Assembly: GCA_949358305.1 (NCBI GenBank)
Contig: OX442321.1
Span: 9,387,605-9,451,604, forward strand
DNA length: 64,000 bases
From: Strigamia acuminata
Taxonomy: Eukaryota > Arthropoda > Chilopoda > Geophilomorpha > Linotaeniidae
Direction of reading: 5' to 3'
Part shown: piece after piece, positions 1 through 13,600 of the stretch
How the letters are laid out: each line of letters opens with the position of its first letter
How positions within the stretch are numbered: position 1 is the first letter of the stretch
Translations under genes and position numbers: made by a program
Notes under the pieces: generated by a model
Seen by the model: only the letters and a program-made list of their open reading frames with translations
The model's database searches: none
Told to the model about the DNA's origin: nothing

Positions 1-3000
1 TCATTTGTGATGTAGTTGCGTTGATGAGCGGAGCTTCCAAACTGTCACCAAAATCAGGTCCCGAAGCTTCAAAAAGGGAGTCAGTCTGTCCGGAAACATT
101 GCCTTCAATCTCCATGCTGAACTTGACGTGGTTATCGCTACAAGAGAGATGTGCAGCAATTCATTAAACTGCCAACACTTACAAACAGGATGAGGGAATC
201 TTTAGTTTGTCTATTTGTGCTCAAAAATCTCTTTATTCCAATGGAATGGCGGCTGTTTGTGTTCCCAAAAGAGTACTAGCGAACCAGTCTTCCATTTTAT
301 TTGCATCTCATCACAATAGAAGAAAAAATGAAAACCAAAATATAAATACAAATAAAAACTAAATTAATTTCGCAGCAAACGGCATACCAATTTATTTTTA
401 TTTTCACATTTATAGTACTACATGGCAATAAAAATAAAAGAAAAAATTTAAAAAAAATAAAAATAAAAATGAAGGAAAAGAAAGAAAAGGAAAAAAAAAA
501 AAGAAAAAGTAATTTTGTAATTTTTTTTCCTAATTCATTTTTAAATTCTGAAAATTCTTTCTTTGTTCATAAAAAAAGCCGCGATTTCATCAAAATATCC
601 AAATGAAAATTTAATTGTTATTATTTCTGAAAAAAGGAATTTCTAAATAACTTTTTAATTAATTTTTAGGCTTATCCTATTAAGCAGATTAGAAACACTG
701 TGTATAGAATAGAAAGAGGAAGCAAGTGCGTCTCTTTTATCCACATCAATATCTTGAGTAGCACTGTTCAACCAAGACTGAGATGAATTTCAATGTGTGG
801 TTGCATTTATAAATATTAATGAAAACGGAAGAACTGACGAAAAAAAAAGTGTTAATAAAAAAAAGAACTTCAAACTGGGAAATGGGGGACGTCCATCCAA
901 ATACATACATTTAAATTTCCATCAAAAAAAAAAATTTAAAAAAATTAAAAAAAAAAAACACCACAACAATAATAAATGAATGAAGAAATTAAAAGATTAA
1001 CGCACTTATCTTGGTTGCCGTAGTCCCGGTATCGTTTGCATTCAGTCACGTCGTAACAAGACGATGGCATTTTGAAAGTGAATCGCTGATAGGTACGATG
1101 AACGCGACAATGACATACCGTGACGACAATAACCACGATGAGAAATGCACAGGCTAAAGTGCCTTTAGAAAGGTAAAATAATAAAAATAAAAATAAAAAT
1201 GATCAATTTATTTTTCTTTCACCGTCATATTATTTCTAAATGCATTAGGAAAATTAAAATTTACACTATATTGAAAATTATTGCCCCATTTGGACTTGTT
1301 AATGGAAGAAATGGTTTAATCGATAAACAAATTTGTTATTGCGGTAAACAGAAGAAGAAATAAAAAAAGAAATAATGTAATGAATCTGTATATATATAAT
1401 GGCATACCTGCTGCAATGTAAATATTGTGCAGGTGATCGAGGTGAATGCTCACGGGCAGAGATAAATCCATTTGTCCGTCACTGGGGATGGTGGGAAGCG
1501 GATCCGCGTAAAAGTGACCTTTTCAATTAAGAAAATCTCTCGTTAGAGTCCTTCTCAAAACCCGTCATTAATTAAAAACCAATTATTAACGCCGAAGATA
1601 TAAAACGTAATAAAGAGATCAATTTTCATCGCAATTTATTAATGAGAAAAAACGGTCCGAAAAGAGAAAAAAAATGTATATAAAAATAAAAAGGCGATTT
1701 ATATGCCGGTAGCGAGAGAGAGAATTTTGTCGAAAATTCCTCGAGTTTTAGCTCGGGAGATTATCGTAAATCCAGGCCGTGCAATGACATTTGACGGTTG
1801 TGAATTTGTGAATCATGAAAGTGTTCTAGCACGTTCTTTACGGATGGATACTGCCATACTGGCTGCATAGATCGTTCCCCAACCGCCCCTCCCCTCCCCT
1901 CCCTTCTCTTCTCTTCCACTCCCTTCTCCTCCCCTGCCCATCCCCCCGAATTCAATTTTTCCAAGTAGGGAAATTTTATCGCGACCTGGGAGTTCCCATC
2001 CCTAGAGAAACCATCGTTGCTGTGGGCAAGTGCACGTTGAAATTGAGGTCGGGTAGAGATCCTCCAATTGAGGCCTTGATGGCCCCTGCGGCGCTGTCCT
2101 TGAGCCCCAAGATTCATCCCGGGTGAGGAGTAGGGACGAGCCGTGAGATTCGTTCAATCTTATTTTCACCTATTCTCACCAAAATCGATGGTTTGGCAGC
2201 GAACTCCCGAGAAACCCGGTCGACATGCGCAAAAGAAGGTGTTTATACTGTTCCAACATGTGCCTCCGTTTTGACAACGATTAGGTTCGCATGCATTGTA
2301 CCGTACATTGCACGCTGCACCTATTAAGTAGACCAAATTGATCCATTTTGTAGTTTGTCAATAAAAATCTCTGACCTGTGAATCCAGGTTTACATTCGCA
2401 CGAGAAGTTGTTGCCATGGTCGACGCAACGACGCTCTTCCGGACAGGGTTTCGATTCGCACAAATCGATCTGTGATCAAATAAAAAAGGGAAATTGACGT
2501 GGAAAGAAAAAACGCTTGTTAAACAAAATCTAAATCGATCCAAAAGAAAAACAAACAAGTGTGATGGAATCCCCCATGCATTGTTTTCCAAATGGGTGCG
2601 GTTTGCAAAACTGACACACTTGTTACCACACTGCGCCAAAACTCATTCATTTTATTACCATAAAAAAATAAATAAAAATAAAAATAAAAAAAAAATAAAA
2701 TAAATAAATGACGTCATCAGGTAGAGTGCCAATCAACATTAGTCAAGTCGGGGACCCCAAAAGTCGCTTGAAGAATATTGCCTTTGCCATCGAGCATCAT
2801 GAAAAAGCACTCTAGAGTGAAATGATGGAAGAGAAAAAAGAAAACGAAAGCGAATGTGGACTAAGTGCAGTATTGTGAAGTGCATCCACGAAATGGAATA
2901 CAAGTGGCCTTTTGTCAAAAACGCCCTGCGCTTGTTTTTCAAAACGCGTCAAATTTTCATCTTTTATTCCGCGTGTTCCATCAATTATTAAAATTTCAAT

Positions 3001-4606
3001 TTCAGTTTTCTCAGTCTTCTCTCCCTTATGTGATCCCATCTAATAGGTCTCTGTGTGAATGTTCCATTCTTTTTTATATCTCTCTCTTTCTTTCTTTCTT
3101 TTTCCGTCTCATTCTTACCTTGATTTGACATCGCTGACCCGCATATCCCGGTCCACAATGGCAAATGTAGGATCCGACTTTATCTTCACAAGCGCCGCCA
3201 TTGACGCACGGATTGGAATCGCATTCATTATATTCATACTCGCAATTAGGCCCGCCGAAACCTAATCACGAGAAGAAAAAAAATAACAATAAAATAGTGG
3301 GGCATTAAAAATGTGCAAACTGAGAACACATTCTGCGTCTTGTCGGAGAAAGAGACACTTTCCTACTTCCAATTATAAAAGTAAGCCAAGACATTCTCAT
3401 TCTCTCGAACAAGTTAATGCTTGCTTGTACCATTTTGAGGTTGAGAAAATTGGCAAATAAAAGAAAAAAACGAAGGAAGAAATAAAAGATTTTACGTTTG
3501 GCGTTTTGGTTTGATTGGTTCTATACGCACTTAGTTTAATATTTAATTCTCATTAAACGCGTACGTGCGTACACTTCTTTGTGTTAGAGCAAATTGTGGT
3601 TAAATAAGTAAAAATTCTCATCTTTATGCGACTTAAAATCTGCTGAAGAATGAAGGAAAGGCGCTATGACAAATGGCTTTCCTTGAATAATTGTCTTTTG
3701 GTTGTTGAAGTTAGAAGTGGCAATTGAATTTGCCGCAAAGTGGAGAGAAGAAAATCAGATTAGCACATTCGCTCATCACCGAATTAAAATAGAAACATGA
3801 TAAGCACTGGAGCGATGTTCAAGAGTTTCCTACGGTAAATAGATTAAATTCATACCTCGATAAGATTAAAATCATCGCAGATATTGAAAAGGTGCGGGTT
3901 ATATTTTGCATTTTAAAACTTTATATATAATTCATAAGACCGCAAAGTAGAAACAAAATTTAAAGCCAAATTTATATATATCTTATATATAGAAATTTAA
4001 AAAAAAAAAAAAAAAAAAAAAACCAAAATCAAAAAAATTTTAAAAAATCTCGCCGACATTCAAAAACTCATAGAAAAACATAATTTCCACTAGATTAGGT
4101 TTTTAGCGTTTTTTTAAAGCACCAAAAAAAAAAAAAAGAACAATCATTGGTTCTTTCTTTTTTCATCTTTTCCCGCGTGTGCTTCTTCCACATTTCACTT
4201 TTTTCTTAAACGAAATTGCAAACTTTTAATTAAAAATGGACAATCTGTTCAGTCTCAATAAAAAGGGAATGAAGCATGTACTAGGTACACGAACAAAGGT
4301 AATTGGAGAGCCCGAGTTCAAATCCGATTCCTCCACATCCCAATTGATTAATTGTTTGCTTACCTGGCCTGCAATAACAAAGGTAGCCATCCTCTTTGTC
4401 GAGACAAATTCCATGGACACACGGACTGGACGCGCATTCATTGATATTAATGTCGCAATTAGCCCCAGCAAAACCAGGCGGACAAATACATTGGTAGCTT
4501 GTCTGATTGCCCACGCAGGTCCCATTATTCCGACAAGGATGGTTGTCGCACACCTGAGTCACCTGCTCACAAGTTCGACCAGAATAACCTAGGAAAAAAA
4601 ACAAAA

Positions 4607-4638
<32 letters not shown>

Positions 4639-7600
4639 CACCGAACAAATAATTGACAAAAAAATCGTCTTCCACTCCAACTGACCATAGGGACATAAAC
4701 ATTGAAAGATGTCCCCTTCAGGACCTTCTGCAATATCGATGCAGAACCCGCCATTTTTGCACGGGTTACCGTAGCAACCGTCTTTCTCCTCGCAATACGG
4801 ACCGATGTATCCGTCGCAACATTTGCAGGTGTACTGTAACTAAAAAAGTATGAATAAAAAAACATTTTAGATTATTTATATCTCTTCACATTATACAGGT
4901 TTTAAAGCAGAAAAAAGTTAACTTTTAACTTTCACAGCTACTGAAATAAATAAAAAGAAGGAACAAACGCACAAACACACACACAAAAGGATCCATAAGT
5001 CTTCGCAGCAATTGTAGTTTGGAATAATGGGTAGATTCGTCTTTTTATACCACTTGGTGAATAACTAGTTTATCCATAGACGAGGACGATGAGCAGACCT
5101 GCCTCCCTAAGGTCATAAAACGGGTTTTTATAACCCGCTTCCATCCATTATGCCTCGCTTGGAGCCCCCCAAAAAATTGACTCGAGGGTGAGATGCCAGC
5201 CAGGCAATGGGTGCTGTTTTATGAAACTTCTATTGGCCAATTTTCTTCTAATTCCAAAGGATTATTGATGACGTGCGAAGATGCAATTAAAAAGGTTATC
5301 AACTTGTTGTCATTATTTTTTTTCATTTTTTATATTTTTTTTCCTTACTTTCGTCGTTCCCTAATTTACCGGAAAAGTAATTACCGCTCAAAAAAAAATG
5401 CCGAGAAGTGTAATAAGGCGAATTGTTATTGCCGCGGGGACTTTATGAAAAATAATTCAATTACGAAAAGGACAATATGAAGCAATTAAAAAAGATTGGG
5501 ATGAAACACGAATTCCGATCGCTCGATTGGTAATCTTGTGCAAGAAGTATCGGCCCATGTTGCACGCAAAATGCTACGGAGGCATCAAGGCATGGCCTTG
5601 TTTAAGATTCTTGGCCTGTTTTCCAATAGCTTTTCTTTCAAACACCAGCGGGTCCACGAGGGGATGCTGAAAACCCAAGCGCCACGCAGACGACGAAGGA
5701 GGAGCGAAAAGGAGACGAAAAAATCTTCCTTAAGATGGACTCCGACTCTCATCTCGGGGGAGAGGCAGCCAAGTGAAGTAGAGTCTGTCAAGAGAATAAA
5801 TAACTAAGCGATTTAAAGAAAGGATGGAATTTGATAAGAGAATCAAGCTGGGGGATAAACAATTGACACAAATGAAAAGCACAAGCAAAGTTAATCAGAC
5901 GCGCAAATGAAGGCTGGCGCCTGACATTGCGAAATACAATTTGTGACGTCACGCAAACGACCTCTGAGCCACGTTGTGCACGAGGAAGAGGGTTTATTGA
6001 TTTCCCCTGTTTGTAGATGTACAACATCCTCGCAAGAGAAAGAAGAAAAGAGTGAAGCTGCTCACGAGGAGGGGTAGTGGCGGTCTGGCGGATGCGGGAG
6101 GTCAGTTTCGCCGAACCTCCAAAGGCCAATGACAGCATCTTCTGCTGCAACGCTGATAAAAGCGGCCCCCGGGAATACTGAGAGGTCTCGACTGCATAGT
6201 AACATATGATACATGCGCGAGTCTTTGTATACATAAAATAAAAAAAAAATTAAAAATTAAAAAAAAAATATAGAGAATTTTTAAAAATATGATTCGGTCG
6301 TATTTACCGTTTGGATATTATTTGCCCATCGTATTAATGTAAATGTTAGGAAAATATGAACCCGGACCGCGATGCGAATTTTATGGAAAAATGTTGAGCT
6401 CGTATAAGTTTATGGTATGTGTGTTCCTACCTGGAGCAAAACTCTAATCATACAAATGTAGACTAAAGAAGCCGAAGAAGACTCCACTATGCCATCATCA
6501 AATAACCTTCCTCGCCGCACGGACCGCGCCTCAAACCTCAACCAAATGCTCTTTTTACCCTCTATCTAACTACTAACCCAACCGACAATTTGCTTGTAGA
6601 AACTCCATTTGTTGCAATTTCTCTCGGATGTATGTTTCATTGGCACAAGAACACGAGCAGCGAGACGGGGATAGAAAGAAATAAAAAAAAAGTAAATATC
6701 GATGTAGGTGGGAAAAGTGTAATATTCCAAACGGGCAAACGAGCAGAGTTGAAGCGACCATCAGTGACACGTGCACTCTCTTTGCTTGCACACTCTTTTA
6801 GCCACTTCCGTTACGCCCACTGGAATTCCATAACCGTCACACGAAACAATTTCAGCCATCTAATCACTCGGTGTGGGCGGATTGTTTAGCCCGGGCAACC
6901 AGAGCACGTGTTTACATTCTCATCGGACGAAGAGAAAAAGATAAAAATCCATAGAACCTGCACAGTTTGTTATAAAAATGGAAAAGTTGAAGAGGGGTTA
7001 AGTAATCAACATGTTTGAGAATGATGGCGGCTCTATCAGCTTTTATTTTCCTCCTGAAAGCAACAGCAATGTTGTTGTTTTCTTTTTATGGCAGTTTATA
7101 CATGCCACAGGTTACCATGGCAATGCTTCGCTGCACAATTGAATCGACGAGGCTGCTGAAGAGTGAGGAGAGGCAACCACATCGAACAAACAAATCAAGA
7201 ATGACAGGTGGTGCAAACCTGTTGATGAGTTTGAGGAAAACAAAACCCCCTAATCGGATTGGCCCTGTAGTGACAGACCTAAAACACTATGTCACGTGAC
7301 CCTCAAACCAAATTCCCTCCTTTTTTCAACACTTTTTCTTAAAGTCGTGGTAAAAATAGCGACAAAATTTTTTTTTTCCTGCCTAAAATTGCCAATATAT
7401 ACAAAAAAAAAAATTTTAATATTTCAATGGAAAATTAATTGTTTTCCATCTTTTATGCAAAAATCTGCGTACTGTGCATTCGATCTAAATTAGTTTCGCT
7501 TCTAATTATTTTCTGAAAGTAAAATTTTTAAGAAAAAAAAAGAAAATAATGAAAAAAAAAAAATCTTCTGTATAAAAATAAACAAAGACAAAAATCGAAT

Positions 7601-10600
7601 TTCCTTCTGTATAATTGAAAAAGAAATAACCAGTTTCCCGTTTCACTCAGCTCAGCAGGTAGCTCGAGTCGAGTTACCTGGTGAGAAGTGGCAAGACAAA
7701 GTCCACGTCCTCCACAGGGGATGATAGCTTCTACGCCTTGCTTGCTGCAGCTGTATAGACGGACAGTGATGTTGATACGAAGACCTGTCTGGCATTGAAG
7801 GCTCTCATCGTCTGTTTCTCCTATCAAAAATAGAAATAAAAAATTAGGAGACGGGAAAGAAAAGAATTAGTTTGAGTTTCTTGACAGAAAAAGAAAACAA
7901 AAATTTTCCTCGGTTGGATGAATGTTTGCCCTTTTGTTGGACTGAGGAAATTGCTAAGTTGATGTCAGTCATTTAATCTCAATCGTTTGTCACTGGTCGA
8001 GGGTAATTTAATTTCATTGACCCACTCGTTACTTTTCTTTCCAGATCGCCAGATTCCAAGATATGTTAGAGACGGGAATAAAAGGAAATAGAGAAAAAAG
8101 GAACTCTTGAAGTTTTTCTTTCTTTTTTTTGAAATTGAATAAACTGCTAGATAAAAAAATTAAAAAAAAAATTTGCAGACACACACAGAATCTAGGGTAT
8201 GGAATAAAACCTTTTTTTTTTTGTTTCTTTCTTTTTGTTTCAATCGATATGATTTTTCTTTAAAAAAAAAAAGAACAAACAAGAGAAAAGATAAGTTGGA
8301 GTTGTTTTTTAAAAAGATGATTTGTGTTTTTTTTCTCTCACTCATGTCAATGGAAAAGAAAAATTCAAAAATAAATTTGTTTTTGAAATATTTCGCATCT
8401 CTACAAGCAGCACATTTCTGCGAACAAACTGGCAAAATTCATGACTTTAAATCCAAAGGTAAACTAAATTTAGCTGTAATTAAGTTATGTTTTATGTATT
8501 TTATCAGATTTTAAACCCTCGAGCCACAATTTCCCCACATTCCGTTATAAATTTAAATCTTAAATAAATAATAGTAGAATTTTGAGAAGTTTGTTTTCAA
8601 AAAAAAAAAAAATGATTGCGCCAATCCAATTTTTTTTTTAAATCTGTACTTCTCAAGCAATTTGCCAATTTGTACAATAAATTGGCCAGAAGACAAGATA
8701 ACCTGTCATTCTCCTTTATCCGTTCCAAATAAAACACTTCAAAATTAAAAAAATATATATACCGGTAGTATAAAAATATATATATAAAAAATATAACAAA
8801 TTGTTTTCCCAATGATGTTTTCTTTTGTATTTTTATTATTCTCACTTAACTACCTCCTTTCTTTTTCTCCTCCAACAATTCAATAAACGTTCGTCTACGT
8901 TTCTCAACCCTACACCTTCGAAACCCAAGTTTTTTGATTGACAAGATAATAAAGAAAGAAAAAAATCCTATTTGGCTTGAAAAGTTAATCTCCGACCAAA
9001 ATTCCGAAAATAATCTCTTTTTTTTCTTTTTTTCTTTCTTTTATCCTTTCATTTCTTTCTTCCTCTTAAAAACCGGTTTGTTTGCTCCTTTTTATCCCAT
9101 TGGAAGATTGAGAATGATTTATGAATGATTCCATCCATCGAGCTTGTAAGTTGAAAGAAAACCAAAAAATAGAAGGAAGGAAAGAAACACGATTCCCGAC
9201 TGTTTTTCTCCCCCGATAAGAAGACACTTTCCTTCCAACAACTCACCAATGATGTAGTTGTTGCCAATCTGGAAGAAATCCTCGGTAAAAATGGTGAAGG
9301 AAGAAAATCCTTGCGATATTACTCTGGCGCCAGTCGAGTCGCACGACAGGAATTGCGATTCCGACACCTGGTACAGAGTTATCGACTGCGACGAATTCTC
9401 CGAAAGCCGATCGTGATCGACGAGAAATCTATAAGCGCACAAAATATTCATTAGAAAAACATTTGACATCATAAACCGCAACTTTACATAAAATAAACTT
9501 CGCAAATTAATTAAAATGCCCCTTTAGTAATTGCACTCATAATGCATCGTGCAATTAGTGCGGGGGATCTTGACCTGTGGCCAAAGTTGGGTCGTACGGG
9601 TGGTTTCGTTTAATCGCGAGTAAATTGTCTGCCTTTAAAACCTCAAATCCCCGAAACCTCACACATCTCTCGTCAGTTGTATAAATAATTCACAAGCGAA
9701 GGTTATCGCGAATACAATCTGAAGAAACTTTTCAAAATGTAAATAGTTGACAACATTATATACAATCTGGGCAGTCTTATCGCTCCGTTTGCCAAAGCAC
9801 CCCCTGCTGAGTGGCTGCCCGCCATCAAAGTCGTCTTTCAGTCAAGCCCAACATACTGAGCTGCCCGATAAGTTTTGATCGAGAACGGAGATAAATGTTG
9901 TACACGCTTTAACATTGATCATTGCGGATTGCCAAAAGGCAAACACATTCTTTACGCAACTTCCTGCCGTTCTAAGTGCAAAAAAAAATCATTAGGTCTT
10001 TGCGCGCGAGACCAAAAAGAATTCATTAAAGAGAAAAATTCACATGTTTAATTGAGTAACCTAGGATAAAATAAAAGAAAAATTTAAAAAAAAAAAAATT
10101 TCTTCTTTCTTTGATACGATTTTGAATATTCTATTTGAGAAATGTAAAGGAAATGTTTTCAAAAATTCGTGCACGTTTTGATCAAATTTGTTGATGTTGA
10201 ATCACGATTAATATTCTCGGCGCGCGCCATTTTGTGACGAATCATGGCTCGGTTTATGTACTTTTGGCCTCTGGTTCTAATATCTGATTGTCTCCTTTTA
10301 TAATATGTTGGTGGCTTCTATTTATTCATGTCAAACACGTTCGAGGTTTTGTATTTGAAGCCGTGTGCGGAATTAAGATGACACTCAGCGATGCAACGGA
10401 ATTTGCATTAATCCCAACCTCTCCACGGCACCACCAATCGTTAGTTTTACTTAATTTGCCAACTTTACACTTGATAAACGCTTTCCTACTAAATTGAGTC
10501 ACGAGCAAACTAAACCAAAGACTGCTGACACCCAAACCAAACGGAGTCTATTTAATCAACCCGCTGTATCCATAGCAACTGAACACATCCTTCATCAGCT

Positions 10601-13600
10601 GAACAAGAAAAAAAAACCAAACACTTCTTTTCAACATTGTCAACTTAATAAAAAGTGAAAGAAGAAAATATTTTTACATTTCACAATTAACGTCGTTACT
10701 CGTTAGGGAAATCTTTCGAATCTGTTAACTACGCGAAATGTTTGTCTGTTTTTCTTGGCTTGTCATTTATCAATTTTACACCATTAAATGGATTGTGGTT
10801 TCCATTGGAAAAAGGATACAACTCATTCATTTCGAGTAGATAATACTCGAAATGAAAGCTATTTATAGTCCTCTTACTGACAGGAGTCGTTAATGACTGT
10901 TCGCGCGTGCTGCTCGAGATGGGAGACTAACTTACGTAATGATATCTCCGGTTTGGGTGATAAGAGGCCTAAGTTGAGGCATTGTCTGATTGGCTGATGT
11001 AGTTCCATTGGGACAGGGGTCACCAGATGCACACACCACCTGCAACGAGGAAAGGAATTAAATAATTAATGGAAAATAAATTTAATAGTGGTGTAGAAAC
11101 ACGAAAATATAGAGTTTGATTTGAGATTAGATTCCATACTTGAACGAAACGATGTCAACCAAAAAGTGAATGCATTTTTCAACATTAAAAAGACCAGAAG
11201 AAAAAGAAATTTGCAAAGAAATCGACTGAAGAAAAGTACTTTTTCTTGTCTTAATGGATTACGTTCGTTGACAAAAACATGTTGAAAACCTCCCTCAAGT
11301 AAGATTGAATAGCGATTTCTTCTTTCTTCCTTCCCTTCTCTGATTTTATTCCGAGACAAATTCAGACTACCGCGGACTAGAAAATCACCTCCTGATAAAA
11401 TTCCAAAAACCAGAAAAGAAAAAAAAAAATCACAAACCCATTTTTCCTGCAATTTAATTTGCAGGAAAACGCGAATCTTATTAGAAAACGTCTTTTATGT
11501 GCACAAAAAAAGTAAAAACCGCCAAAAAAAAAAAAAAAAAAAAAATAGAAATCTAAAATTTAATTTGGCAAATCACATATGATTGACACAGCGCGTGTAA
11601 TAAGAGGGAATCAGTGGAAATTGTAGTCCATCAGTGGTCGGGGATCCATGAAGCTGCACACACGGTCGTAACCAACACCCTCCCACCCTAGCGAGCAATG
11701 ATCAGCCAGCGTGAAGATTGGCCGCCATTCGTCAAACACTGTATGACCAGAATGGCCAAGCAAAGACCAACTTGATAGGCACGTTGGGTGCTATCCATCA
11801 CTGACGTCAGGCGAACAGACCTGCAACAGACAGGTTTGCACGATGGACGAGGACGGAGAGGCGAGAGGCGATCGGCAGAGGGCATCTGAATGATTCAAAC
11901 TCGCCCTGACGCAGACTCATCCGTCAGGTGCCATAATGGCAACGATGCGTCGCGAGATGATGAACGCGTCTCACTTTTAACTTGTTAAGTCAACAAACGA
12001 CTTTATCATCATTCCTTCCCTTCTCTTGTCCAAAAGAAAGATGGTGCTGGTGGCAAATTGTACAAGCTTAGGACGGTTATCATTTTACGAAACAGATTTA
12101 TCGATCATTTTGATTTACGCTCGCATTTACAACACTCACAAAGCTCAATCTGATAAATCTTATCGCAAAATTTCACACTGATGGTTTTAATGCCGTGATT
12201 TATTCGCCACCTTAATGCGAAGAAACACAATAGAGTTGTAATTATTGTATACAAAGTGTGTAATTACAAAATGTTAATTGGTAAATGTTTACATTTCAGT
12301 TAAGGCTTTGCAAATGTATTTGTGGTTGATTTGTTGCAATAATTGTTTCATTTTCTGCCTCTAATTCGCTTTAATTTTATTTTATTTCATCTCGTTTTAT
12401 GGCTCGCACAATATCATTACGTTTAACATCTGGTTTGGAATTTGATGAAAACAGACATCAGAAGAAACTTTTGTCAAATTGATTCTTTCTGGGGTGTTGT
12501 GTTAGGAAACCAACACGGAAGGAAGAGGAAGACATCGCTGCTAGCTTCTTTTTTTTTCGTCAAGCTAAGGTTATACAGCGCGCGACCAAATCAAGCTCGG
12601 CGCGCGCTGTATTTTAGATAAGCGCGGATGGTTTTCTTAGTATGAAATAACGTTCGAGAGCCAAATTTAATTTGAAAAATTATACGTTTTACAAACTTTA
12701 CGTTTAACTTGACGTTAATTATACAAAACCCGTAATTTCCAGTTTAGTGTGGCCCTATGGTTAAATTTGCAGGGCGTAAAAGGCGAACGTGCTAACCATC
12801 TCGACTACTCAGATTGGCCAATTACTAAACCGTTTTTGGCCCTTCGCCAAATGGGCAAAACGTTCAATTTTTTCGATTTTTCAAATTTTTAATTTTCACA
12901 AATTTATAACGCAAACAACAACAAAAAAATATATACAAACAAAAATAAATAAATTTTTCTTAATTAGAAAAAAATGTCAAAATCTTTCCCAAACTTGAGT
13001 CGTTTCCCAATCGCTTATCGATCCAATGTAATCGTTTTTAAAATTGACATAAAGTTTGGCACAAAATGTGAAAGTCATGCCACCTTCAGCACATGTAGTT
13101 GACCAATAGCACCAACTCGCTATCTTTAAGAAACCAGTTCGCGACTTAAAAGCAATGAGGTGATTGCGAAGTCTTGTTTTGGATCGCATCCAACGTATAA
13201 GAAATTTGCTCGTCTTCTTTTGTTACTGTCTCCTGGATAATGAGGCTCGAGTCTCAAAGTGCAATTCCCTCGATTTAATCTACGATTAATATTCGATCAC
13301 CCCACACGAGACTCGTAAAAAGAACAACATCAGAAAGCAGTCAACTCAAAACAAGTCCGAAGATAAAGAAACGCATCCACTTAAACTCTTTTAACATTCT
13401 AGAAAAAAAAAAGAAAAAAAAAATTGATTCGCCATCAGTATTTCGCCATATAATCTATGCAATCCCGAATAAATTATTCTCTCGCTACACCCCATTCATT
13501 TTCACTTTATTACCCCAAAAACTTTGACTAAACATGATTCATTAGGAAAGAAGCAAAGCCCTTTGAACATTAAACTGATTTATGACTTGAAAAAGTTCTC

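Noticed and set aside
945-1136. Open frame continuing past residue GNQDK of the DNER-like cytoplasmic tail
   Set aside because: The extension is intron read-through after the GTGCGT donor at 1004-1005; joining to 137 restores a sensible frame.
5788-6234. 148-codon minus-strand open frame in a DNER-like intron
   Set aside because: It would interrupt a consistent splice from 7678 to 4839 and matches no family I know.
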